Shown in pieces: positions 52,399 to 60,253 of a stretch of DNA of 64,000 bases; position 1 is the stretch's first letter, and each line of letters opens with the position of its first letter. The notes beneath the pieces are model-generated. The model saw nothing but the letters and a program-made list of their open reading frames with translations, was not told the DNA's origin and ran no database searches. The stretch is from Candidatus Methanocrinis natronophilus (GTDB lineage: Archaea; Halobacteriota; Methanosarcinia; Methanotrichales; Methanotrichaceae), in NCBI GenBank assembly GCA_029167045.1, contig JARFPK010000004.1, positions 21,364-85,363 of the forward strand, in the 5' to 3' direction. The position numbers were made by a program, and so were the translations under genes.

Positions 52399-52811
52399 GA
52401 AGGGTCGGAGGTGTCGGCAAAGCCGGCGGGAGAGGCCGGACCAGAACCGGGATGCTGGACGAGTCCGAAGAAGACCCTATGAACGGCGTCGCCAACCTCT
52501 TCGACGCCGCCATGGTCTTCGCCATCGCCCTCCTCCTGGCTCTGGTCATATCCTACAACATTCCGGAGCTTCTCACCCCTGAGGCGAGCGTCACTATCGT
52601 CAAGAACCCTGGAGACCCCAACATGCAGATCATCATCAAGGAGATGGAGAGGATCCAGGTGCTCAATATGACCGATAAGATAGCCGGTGGTCAGGGGACG
52701 AAGATGGGGACCGCCTACCGCCTGGAGGACGGGATGGTCGTCTACGTCCCCGAAGAGGCGTCAGCGGAGGAGGACCAAATACCCATTAACCTCCTCCAGA
52801 ACCGGAGATGA
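52395..52811 (+). CDS. DUF2149 family protein (ExbD-like partner)
   Basis: 138 residues; ATG overlaps the ExbB-like stop (ATGA). Short Gly/Arg-rich cytoplasmic start, PMNGVANLFDAAMVFAIALLLALVISY as the single membrane segment (about residues 34-60), then an outside domain with VTIVKNPGDPNMQIIIKEME and MGTAYRLEDGMVVYVPE. The membrane topology and an Asp at the head of the helix (FDAAMVF) mirror ExbD/TolR/MotB, so it probably completes the ion-driven motor. Confidence 0.82.
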   Translation: MRRVGGVGKAGGRGRTRTGMLDESEEDPMNGVANLFDAAMVFAIALLLALVISYNIPELLTPEASVTIVKNPGDPNMQIIIKEMERIQVLNMTDKIAGGQGTKMGTAYRLEDGMVVYVPEEASAEEDQIPINLLQNRR

Positions 52812-52914
52812 TGCCGGGGGGCCAAAAGCCGCTCTCAAGCCCCATCTGATATCTAAAGATTTTAGAGAAAAAAATAATATTGGTCCGACCTCAAGATCGA
52901 GATCGAGCCTACCT

Positions 52915-53616
52915 TCACATCGAGAGCCTAACGTCGTTGATGGTCACCACATAGAAGGGTTGCTGCGTGTCCAAGTAGACTATATCCCCTCTATCGTAGA
53001 TGGCGTACCCCGCGTTGTTGATGTTGCCGTTGCTGTTGAAGAAGCTGAGCATCCCGGGTAGGGTCTGGGTCTTAAGGCCGTTGTCCGGGTCTGTATCGTT
53101 GACCCTGCTCCCGGCTGGAAAGCCCTTGTAGTTGGAGATCCTGATGTCCCCGGCGTTTATCTCACCAGGCACCACGTTCAGGTATATCGGGTCATCCAGG
53201 TTGTAGGCCCAGTCTCCCCCCGTATCGAGGAACCGCAGCTCTGCCCTGGGTACGTTGCCTCTCCCAAATTTTGTCAGGGGCTTGCCTATATCGTTGTCAG
53301 CCTTCCCCACCTGGGAACCGGCAGGAAGTTCACCGAAGGGAGTCAGACGGATGTCATTTTCACTGACCTTATCGCTCCTCGGATCGATATTTATGTAGAC
53401 GACGTCCTCCCTGTCGAAGACGCCTACTATTCCGGTATCCCAGAAGGCGAACTCAGGAGCCAAGTTGAAGGGGCTCAAGGCCCTTCCCTCGTCCACATCA
53501 TTCAACTTTACCTTCGATCCGTAATGCAACTGCTCGACAGACCCGAAGGCCGATGTCGCCGCCAGGGTCAAGACCAGAATCGATAGAGCTGCCATGCCGA
53601 AAGGAGGATATCTCAT
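52915..53616 (-). CDS. Secreted three-repeat protein
   Basis: 233 residues from the ATG at 53616 (GGGGTGA upstream). Signal peptide (GMAALSILVLTLAATSAFG), then three repeats of about 70 residues, each with a D.GD/RED.VY.(N/D)(I/V/T).P core and most with a DIR(L/I)..(F/Y)...PAGS.V end. No anchor, no cysteines. I do not recognise the domain; probably an extracellular beta protein. Unrelated in sequence to the propellers next door and transcribed against them. Confidence 0.65.
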   Translation of the reverse strand: MRYPPFGMAALSILVLTLAATSAFGSVEQLHYGSKVKLNDVDEGRALSPFNLAPEFAFWDTGIVGVFDREDVVYINIDPRSDKVSENDIRLTPFGELPAGSQVGKADNDIGKPLTKFGRGNVPRAELRFLDTGGDWAYNLDDPIYLNVVPGEINAGDIRISNYKGFPAGSRVNDTDPDNGLKTQTLPGMLSFFNSNGNINNAGYAIYDRGDIVYLDTQQPFYVVTINDVRLSM

Positions 53617-53916
53617 CACAAGTCACCCCACATCATATCTCTTTACTCCCCTTTTCCATTTGGACCTACCTTTCTTCGATATCACATATAAATATTGCTA
53701 AGATGATACCCCGGTCATCCTCCCCTCCAATGGTCTGTCTATAAAGAAAAAAAGGAGATCCAAGACCTCGACCCCCCGCCGGCGCCAGAAGGGGCGGCGG
53801 CCCGGCGGGTCTGAGGGGCGGCCTCAGCCAGAATTTGAAGAGATCCTCCTCTGAGATCTTCTCTTCTGGGGGAGAAGCCATCGGTTTGTGGTGATTTGAG
53901 CCGATGAAAACCCCCA

Positions 53917-55863
53917 TCAAATCCTTACGGTCCAGACCCGGCCGTAGTTGCTGGGGACTGACAGGAGGGTCCACTCTCCTCCTTCGATATCTTTGAGGTC
54001 GTCTCGACGGTGGAGCTCCTCCAGATAGTCTCCACTGAAGGGGAACTGAAACTCCACCATCTTATCCTCGTCTGTGAAGTTCAGGGCCACCAGGCTGTAG
54101 GAGTCTTGGTCCTCCCTGGAGAAGAGAAGGACGCCCCTGGACTGGTAGCGTTGGGGGTCGTTGTAGAAGTGATGTCCGCCCCCCTGGAAATGGGGCTGGC
54201 GGCGCATCTTGATGAGCCTTCTGAGGAGGGATACCATCCGCTTTCCGATGGGATCGTAGAAGTAGTCCCAGCGGACGGGGCGGAATAAGACCACCCTGCC
54301 CATCCCCTTCTCTGGAATGAAGTAGTTCTCGCCGAACTCCTGCCCCTGCCATATCAGAGGTATCCCCTTGGCGGCGAAGATGCCGATGATGTAGGGCTGA
54401 ACCTTGTACCAGAGGCTTCTGTCCCCGTCCTTCAGAGGGAGAAGGTCCGACCCTATAGTCCCACAGAGCTCCCGGTTCCTCTCTTTCAACAGCTTGAGGG
54501 AGGAGTCGATCCCCGGGGGAAGGGTGCCGAAGTTGCAGACGAGGCGGGGATGGTCGTGGTTCTCCATATACTGGAGGGCCGTCTTCTTGATCGTCTCTCC
54601 GTTCGCCTCCACCTCTGATGGATAGCCGAGGAGACCGAGCCTGAAGCCGAGGGCGGTAAGCCACCCGTAGTCTCCGGATGCCACATTCTTGGCAGCGTCC
54701 AGGGTCTCGTTCTGCCAGGTGGAGTTGCTGTAACTCTGGTGGAGGACCTCCCTGGGACCTTCGAGCTGCTCGGCGCACTGGATCAGATTTATGGTGCCGC
54801 CGTCGAAGAACCTATTCCAGTGATCGTGAGAGCCCCTCTTCGACCTGACCATCTCATACGTCTCGTAGACGAGGGCGGCGTAACCCCTCCCTTCGGGGCC
54901 GTCCCAATAGTTGGGGACGCAGTCGTACCTGAAGCCGTCGACGTGGTAGACCTCGAGCCAGTGGTGGTTGACGGTGAAGAAGAAATCTCGGGTGAGTTCG
55001 CGGTTGAAGTCGGTGCTACTGCCGAAGTAATCCATAGCAAAGGGTCCCATGAAGGGGTTTTCGTCATACTTGAGCCTCTCATAGAGGTAGTGGTAGGCGA
55101 AGAGGTCGCTGGTATGGCCGTAGACTACGTCCAGGATGACGGCTATCCCCCTCTGGTGGGCGGCGTCGACGAACTTCTGCATATCGCGCCTCTTGCCGAA
55201 CCTCTCGTCGACCCCGAAGTAGCCTATGGGAAGAAAGCCCCAGTCTACGGTGTTTGCGACGTTGGAGACCGGCATCACCTCGATGCAGTTTATCCCCAGG
55301 TCGGTGAGGTAGTCGAGCCTCTCGGCCGCCTCCCTGATCGATCCTCCAAACTCGTTGATCATCAACTCATAGATGATCAGCTCGTCGAGGGGAGGCGTCT
55401 TCCAATCTTTTTCTCCACGGCTCCACTTATGCTTATAATTTCTGTCGTACCCCTGGGTGATGGCCGAGAGCTTTCCCACCCCGAACTCTCGGGCGAAGGG
55501 ATCTATGATCCAGTCGATCGGCCCCTCCAGCCGAGGGGACTCCAGCTGGTACCTGTAGACGTACCTTCCATCTTCACCCCAGTGAGAATCGGGATGGCGG
55601 TCCAGGGAGTCGGGATCGATCATCACCTCCGCTCTCCAGAGCTCGCCATAGTCGGCGTCTACAGACTGGGACATCTCGAACTTCATCGGCTGGATCTCCT
55701 GGATGAACTGGTCTTTCTCGTGGATGATCTTGACGAAGAGCCGGTTTTCCTCCCTCGCCGATACCCAAGGAAGGAGTATATCGAAGTCGATCACCTCGGG
55801 CGAGGTATTTCTTGACCTGGCACCGAGCCTGTTCAGAGGCAATAATTTCACGCTAATCACCAA
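53917..55863 (-). CDS. GH13 family glycosidase (alpha-amylase superfamily)
   Basis: 648 residues. An N-terminal CBM48-like beta domain (about 1-150), then a GH13 barrel: NCIEVMPVSN, VILDVVYGHT, VDGFRYDCVPNYW (catalytic Asp), IQCAEQLEG (acid/base Glu), MENHDHPR (third Asp), and a C-terminal beta domain ending in SVPSNYGRVWTV. Closest in style to branching enzyme or trehalohydrolase relatives acting on glycogen-like alpha-glucans in the cytoplasm. No signal peptide. The start is uncertain among TTG 55863, GTG 55860 and GTG 55851. Confidence 0.87.
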   Translation of the reverse strand: MVISVKLLPLNRLGARSRNTSPEVIDFDILLPWVSAREENRLFVKIIHEKDQFIQEIQPMKFEMSQSVDADYGELWRAEVMIDPDSLDRHPDSHWGEDGRYVYRYQLESPRLEGPIDWIIDPFAREFGVGKLSAITQGYDRNYKHKWSRGEKDWKTPPLDELIIYELMINEFGGSIREAAERLDYLTDLGINCIEVMPVSNVANTVDWGFLPIGYFGVDERFGKRRDMQKFVDAAHQRGIAVILDVVYGHTSDLFAYHYLYERLKYDENPFMGPFAMDYFGSSTDFNRELTRDFFFTVNHHWLEVYHVDGFRYDCVPNYWDGPEGRGYAALVYETYEMVRSKRGSHDHWNRFFDGGTINLIQCAEQLEGPREVLHQSYSNSTWQNETLDAAKNVASGDYGWLTALGFRLGLLGYPSEVEANGETIKKTALQYMENHDHPRLVCNFGTLPPGIDSSLKLLKERNRELCGTIGSDLLPLKDGDRSLWYKVQPYIIGIFAAKGIPLIWQGQEFGENYFIPEKGMGRVVLFRPVRWDYFYDPIGKRMVSLLRRLIKMRRQPHFQGGGHHFYNDPQRYQSRGVLLFSREDQDSYSLVALNFTDEDKMVEFQFPFSGDYLEELHRRDDLKDIEGGEWTLLSVPSNYGRVWTVRI

Positions 55864-56064
55864 ATCCTATCAAATCCTATTATTCCCTTCCACGCCACCC
55901 AGAGGTCTTCCATCTGGTCAGTTTCAATTATTTAGATCATCCAATCCATAAGTAAGTTCTCATATATTGGGATAGTCCGGGGGTGGTGCCGCAAAAAATA
56001 CCGGGGCTGATGGGTGCGCCCTTCTGGAATAGGTTGATCTATCGGAAGGTCAACCCGTCTTCTG

Positions 56065-57003
56065 ATGATAGATCTGATCCTGCAGACCCTCGGGTTCGCG
56101 GCACCCATCCTCGCCATGATCGGCCTGGGGCTCTTTGGAGCCGGGGTCCTGATGGAGATGGGGCTGTTGGGAGGGCTCTCCAGGATATCCAGGCCGATCT
56201 TCTCCTTCACCAGGCTCCCCGACGCCTGCGCCTCCGCCTTCGTCGTCTCCCTGGGGTCGGCGGTGGCAGCCAACGGGATGGTGGCGAAGTTCAGAGAGGA
56301 GGGGCGGCTCGAAGAGAAGGAGGTGGTCCTCTGCGCCGTGATGAACAGCATACCCGTCTACCTCCGGGAGCTCTTCACCTATCAGATCCCCATCGTCATC
56401 CCCGCCCTCGGCCTTGTGGTGGGGGGGTTTTACGCAGGCGTCTTCATCGTCACCGCCCTCTTCAAGATCTCGGTGGTGGTGATCCTCAGCAAGTTGTTTC
56501 TGAGAAAGAGCGTCTGCCGACTCCCCGAGGAGATCCAAGAGGAGAGGGTCTCCTTCTTGGAGGCGGCAAGGAGGTCTATACGCCGGCAGAGGAGGCTCTT
56601 TCTCAAAATAGCCGCCATCTACCTCACCATGACCGCCGCCGTCTTCGCCCTGAGGGACCGGGGGGTCTTCGAGGCCTTCAGCGTCCTCCCCCTGGCGGAG
56701 CTCTTCGGCATACCTCCAGAGAGCATCGTCCCCCTGACGACCTACGTCGCCAGCCCCATAGTGGGGATATCCCTCCTGGGACCGATGATCGCCAGCAACG
56801 GCATCTCAGAGCTCCAGGCGATGATCGTCCTTATGCTTGGGAGCATGTTCATGCTCCCCTTCTTCGCCGCGAGAAGCCTCCTGCCCCGCTACGTCGGCCT
56901 CTTCGGCCCCCGCCTCGGGGTCGGGATCGTCGCCTTATCCTCGGGGATGAGCATCTTCGTCAGGCTCGTCATACTGCTCCTTCTCCTGGCCGTCGGCCGG
57001 TAG
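56065..57003 (+). CDS. GATE-domain (nucleoside recognition) membrane protein
   Basis: 312 residues, about eight membrane segments in two similar halves: GLGLFGAGVLMEMGLLGGLSR, FVVSLGSAVAANGMVAKF, AVMNSIPVYLRELFTYQIPIV, and in the second half TYVASPIVGISLLGPMIASNGIS. This is the nucleoside-recognition/SpmA-like Gate domain of small-molecule transporters. Substrate unknown. An ATG at 56065 fits; no strong ribosome site. Confidence 0.82.
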   Translation: MIDLILQTLGFAAPILAMIGLGLFGAGVLMEMGLLGGLSRISRPIFSFTRLPDACASAFVVSLGSAVAANGMVAKFREEGRLEEKEVVLCAVMNSIPVYLRELFTYQIPIVIPALGLVVGGFYAGVFIVTALFKISVVVILSKLFLRKSVCRLPEEIQEERVSFLEAARRSIRRQRRLFLKIAAIYLTMTAAVFALRDRGVFEAFSVLPLAELFGIPPESIVPLTTYVASPIVGISLLGPMIASNGISELQAMIVLMLGSMFMLPFFAARSLLPRYVGLFGPRLGVGIVALSSGMSIFVRLVILLLLLAVGR

Positions 57004-57054
57004 ACTACCGAGCGGTCCAGCCTCCGAGGGCTTACGCCGCCCCCCACCCCGCCC

Positions 57055-57471
57055 TCACTCGCCGATGATCTGGAAGACGACCCTCCGATGCCGCGGGCTC
57101 GTGTCCAGGTCGATGAAGACTATCTGCTGCCAAGTGCCCAGCATCAATTTGCCGTCGGAGAAGGGGACGGTGAGGCTCGGGCCGATGATGGAGGCCCGGA
57201 TGTGGGAGTGGCCGTTGCCGTCCCCCCACCTCCTGTTGTGGGCGTACTCGATATCTCGGGGCGCCATCCTCTCCAGGGCGGCCTTCATATCCTCGACGAG
57301 CCCCGGCTCGTACTCGATGGTGGTGACGGCTCCGGTGGCCCCGGAGGCGAAGACGACGACCGCCCCCGCGGAGAGCCCCGACCTCTCGACGGCGGCGGCC
57401 ACCTTACCGGTTAGATCCGTCATCTCTCCGTCACCTCTGGTCTGAAAGTCTGCGTATTCGGTCACGATCAA
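57055..57471 (-). CDS. YjbQ/UPF0047 family protein
   Basis: 138 residues from the TTG at 57471, spaced five bases from GGAGGTGA; GTG at 57480 overlaps that ribosome site and is less likely. Motifs: VVFASGATGAVTTIEYEPGL, HSHIRASIIGPSLTVPF, LGTWQQIVFIDLD. Compact trimeric fold; some members have weak thiamine-phosphate synthase activity, the true role is unsettled. Confidence 0.9.
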   Translation of the reverse strand: MIVTEYADFQTRGDGEMTDLTGKVAAAVERSGLSAGAVVVFASGATGAVTTIEYEPGLVEDMKAALERMAPRDIEYAHNRRWGDGNGHSHIRASIIGPSLTVPFSDGKLMLGTWQQIVFIDLDTSPRHRRVVFQIIGE

Positions 57472-57604
57472 GGAAATCACCTCCGGTTTGACGCCATGAG
57501 CTTCATGAGGAGAGAAGCTGTACGTCAGGATTCATATTCGCCGTCGCCCTTCAAGAAACTTTGCAGAGGGGCTGGATGGAGGTCGAATCTGGGAGGAGCA
57601 GGAC

Positions 57605-57690
57605 GATTTAACTTGATTAACCCAAAAGTATTTTTACCACATTGAACAAGTTTATCTTAAATAAGGTAAATTAATTTGCTAAGGGTGTTC
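57605..57690 (+). promoter_or_regulatory. AT-rich promoter with palindromes before the BtuF-like gene
   Basis: AAATTAATTT at 57668-57677 is a perfect palindrome, and with the following G gives an 11-mer shared exactly with 42694-42704. AACTTG near 57611 and CAAGTT near 57648 form a distant inverted pair, and TATCTTAAATAAGG lies between. It marks this gene as a possible co-regulated member of the 36-53 kb system. Confidence 0.5.
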
Positions 57691-57694
57691 CGAT

Positions 57695-58738
57695 ATGAAG
57701 ATAGCCTTAATCATATTCATCTCCCTGGCGCTCCTCACGGCGCCTCCCCTCTCGGAGGGCGGCTTCTCCGGCCAGCAGGTCGACGTCACCGACGAAGAGG
57801 GGAGGACGGTTTCGGTGGCCTTATCCCCCGAAAGGATCGTCTGCCTCACCCCCGCAGCGGCGGAGGTTATATACGCCCTCGGCGAGGCCGACCGGCTCGT
57901 CGCCCTCTCCGATGACTGCACCATCCCGCCCGCCCTCCTGGAGAAGGAGCGGGTCGGCAGGTCCGGGAGGGAGGCGGATGTCGAGAGGATCATGGAGCTA
58001 TCCCCAGGCCTCGTGATAGCCAAGACCGGGGGCCTATTTTCCAAAGAGCATGAGGAGCAGCTGACCGGCTACGGCATACCCGTCCTCAGGTATCGGGCGC
58101 TATCCATCGATACCCTCATCCCCATGATCGAGGATATGGGGCTGATACTGGAGAGGGAGGAGGAGGCGAAAGATATGGTGGACTATCTCGAAGGATACGC
58201 CGAACTCGTCCTGAGCAGGACCGCCGGGATCCCGCAGGAGGATAGGCCGGGGGTCTACTTCATGTCCATGGGCCGCTTCGACTGGACCGCCGGCTCGGAT
58301 TCGACCGGCCACGATAGGATCATGGCAGCGGGGGGGAGGAACCTGGCAGAAGATCTTTTGGGGAAGGTCCCCCACGTCGAGATGGAGTGGGTGATAGAGA
58401 GAAACCCCGAGGTGATAGTCTATTCGATGCCGTCTTCTCAGTACCAGGGGACGGCCCCCACCCCCGGAGAGATGGCAGGAAAGAGAGATGAGATCATGGA
58501 CCTTCCGGGCTTCACCGAGATCGACGCGGTCAAGGCCAGCCGGGTCTACATCGTCGACATCAACATGGCCAGCGGCCTTGCCGAAGTCGTGAACATGCTC
58601 TATTACGCCCGGTGGTTCCACCCCCACCTCTTCGAAGATATCGACCCGAGGATCGTCCAGGAGGAGATCCATCGGAGGTACTTCGATATGGGGATGGAGG
58701 GGGTCTCTCAGGTCTATCCCGAGGGCGCAGCCTTATAA
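57695..58738 (+). CDS. BtuF/FepB-type periplasmic metal-chelate binding protein
   Basis: 347 residues; signal peptide (KIALIIFISLALLTAPPLSEG), no lipobox Cys. Two-lobe class III binding protein: VDVTDEEGRTVSVALSPERIVCLTPAAAEVIYALGEADRLVAL, LSPGLVIAKTG, then a long helix and HVEMEWVIERNPEVIVY. Binds corrinoids, heme or siderophores for an ABC importer. No permease or ATPase gene is adjacent. The stop is immediately followed by the ATG of the next gene. Confidence 0.88.
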   Translation: MKIALIIFISLALLTAPPLSEGGFSGQQVDVTDEEGRTVSVALSPERIVCLTPAAAEVIYALGEADRLVALSDDCTIPPALLEKERVGRSGREADVERIMELSPGLVIAKTGGLFSKEHEEQLTGYGIPVLRYRALSIDTLIPMIEDMGLILEREEEAKDMVDYLEGYAELVLSRTAGIPQEDRPGVYFMSMGRFDWTAGSDSTGHDRIMAAGGRNLAEDLLGKVPHVEMEWVIERNPEVIVYSMPSSQYQGTAPTPGEMAGKRDEIMDLPGFTEIDAVKASRVYIVDINMASGLAEVVNMLYYARWFHPHLFEDIDPRIVQEEIHRRYFDMGMEGVSQVYPEGAAL

Positions 58739-59752
58739 ATGGACTGGATTATAGCAGCAGTAGAGATGGAAGGCGGCTTTGAGCTGGTAGGATGGGTCGA
58801 AGTGGATGGCAGAAGGCTCTCCGGATTGGAGGTCTTTGATCTAGTCCGAGAGGGGCCGCAGATCGTCTCCAGATTCGGGGGCGAGTTCTTCCTCTCATGG
58901 GACGGCTTCTCGGCCCGGGACCGCTTCGGTATCGTCCCCGGCGACTGCCCACCGGGATCCGTCGTCTGCGACGGCCAGGTGGTGGGAGTCGTCGATCCAG
59001 ATCCTCCGGCCTCGGACCTGGCAGCTGCCATAGAGACCGCCGTCCTCTTGCGGAGCCAAGGGGCGGTCGTAGCCCTCTCAGGAGGGGTCGACTCCGCCCT
59101 GGTGGCGGCCATCGCCAGGAGAGAATGCGTCGTCGCGGGGGTCGAGGGGTCTGGGGATTTGAGGCGGGCGCGAGAGGTCGCAGACCTGCTGAACCTGCCC
59201 CTGGCGGAGGCGGTGATCGACCCCGGAAGGATAGAGGAGGCCCTCGCCGAGGTCATAGCCGTAATCCCGCGGGTGACGCCGGTCGACGGTTCCATCGCCG
59301 CCACCCTCTACTTCGTGGCGGAATGGGCGGGGGATCACGGATACGTGACTATCCTGGCGGGGCAGGGGGCGGACGAGCTCTTCGGCGGTTACGCCCGGTA
59401 CCTCGAGGCCGAGAGACTTGAAGAGGAGATGGATCGAGACATCCTCGGCCTTCCCGCCCAGGCGGCCCGGGACCAGGCGGTTGCCGGCCTCTTCGGCGTT
59501 CGGTTCTCGCTCCCCTACCTGGACCTTCGGGTGGTGAGGGCGGCGCGAGGGATTCCGCCGGAGGAGAAGGTGGCGGGCGGGGTCAGAAAGAGGCCCCTTC
59601 GGAAGGTGGCGGCCCTGTACCTTCCGGGAGAGGTCGCCCATCGGGAGAAGAAGGCGATGCAGTACGGCTCCGGGGTGATGCGGGAGATGAAGAGGCTCGC
59701 CCGGAGGAGAGGCTTCAGCAGCGTCTCCGATTATATGGATACCTTCAGATGA
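58739..59752 (+). CDS. Asparagine synthase-like protein with reduced N-domain
   Basis: 337 residues. The C-terminal part is an AsnB-type ATP pyrophosphatase: PP-loop VVALSGGVDSALVAAIARR (about residues 110-128), ILAGQGADELFGGYARYL, SLPYLDLRVV, RKRPLRKVA. The first 90 residues retain only the end of a class II glutaminase fold (RFGGEFFLSWDGFSARDRFGI) and lack its catalytic Cys2, so it should use ammonia or another amine. It follows the BtuF-like stop with no gap. Target of the amidation or adenylation unknown. Confidence 0.78.
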   Translation: MDWIIAAVEMEGGFELVGWVEVDGRRLSGLEVFDLVREGPQIVSRFGGEFFLSWDGFSARDRFGIVPGDCPPGSVVCDGQVVGVVDPDPPASDLAAAIETAVLLRSQGAVVALSGGVDSALVAAIARRECVVAGVEGSGDLRRAREVADLLNLPLAEAVIDPGRIEEALAEVIAVIPRVTPVDGSIAATLYFVAEWAGDHGYVTILAGQGADELFGGYARYLEAERLEEEMDRDILGLPAQAARDQAVAGLFGVRFSLPYLDLRVVRAARGIPPEEKVAGGVRKRPLRKVAALYLPGEVAHREKKAMQYGSGVMREMKRLARRRGFSSVSDYMDTFR

Positions 59753-59806
59753 GGGAGATCCACCACATACTTTTTCAATCGAGAGGTCCCACCTCTGGCG
59801 AGGTAG

Positions 59807-60253
59807 GTGGGATCATCTCTGTCGATAGCTCATGAACTGACGGCTGGAAGGCTCTTTCTCTTTGGCCTAGATCACGGCTCAGAGATCGTCGCCTCCATCA
59901 CCGCCCTGGCCGAATCCCTGGAGATAGAGGCAGGGATCGTTTCAGGGATAGGAGCGCTGAAGGATGCTGCAATCGGCTACTACGACCAGGAGGCCCACGA
60001 GTACAGGACGGTGGAGATAGACCGCCCAACGGAGATAACAGGCCTCTGCGGAAACATCTCCATCAGAGACGGGACGCCCTTCCTCCACGTCCATGCGACC
60101 CTCGCCGACTCGGAAGGAAACGTCAGGGGCGGCCACCTATCCAGCGGGACGGTCTTTGCGGCAGAAGTGTATATCAGGGAACTGGTCGGACGGCCGCCAA
60201 CAAGAAGCCACGACCCAAAGACGGGCCTCTTCCTCTGGAGGGAGACCGATTGA
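59807..60253 (+). CDS. PPC/DUF296 domain protein
   Basis: 148 residues from a [70 protein letters not shown]. The PPC domain is found alone in prokaryotes and with AT-hooks in plants; two histidines in HVHATL and GGH resemble a metal site. The stop overlaps the start of the PolD large subunit (TTGA), so they are coupled. Confidence 0.85.
   Translation: MGSSLSIAHELTAGRLFLFGLDHGSEIVASITALAESLEIEAGIVSGIGALKDAAIGYYDQEAHEYRTVEIDRPTEITGLCGNISIRDGTPFLHVHATLADSEGNVRGGHLSSGTVFAAEVYIRELVGRPPTRSHDPKTGLFLWRETD

Noticed and set aside
54739..55815. A 358-codon plus-strand frame opposite the GH13 gene
   Set aside because: Mirror of a clear glycosidase frame with catalytic residues.
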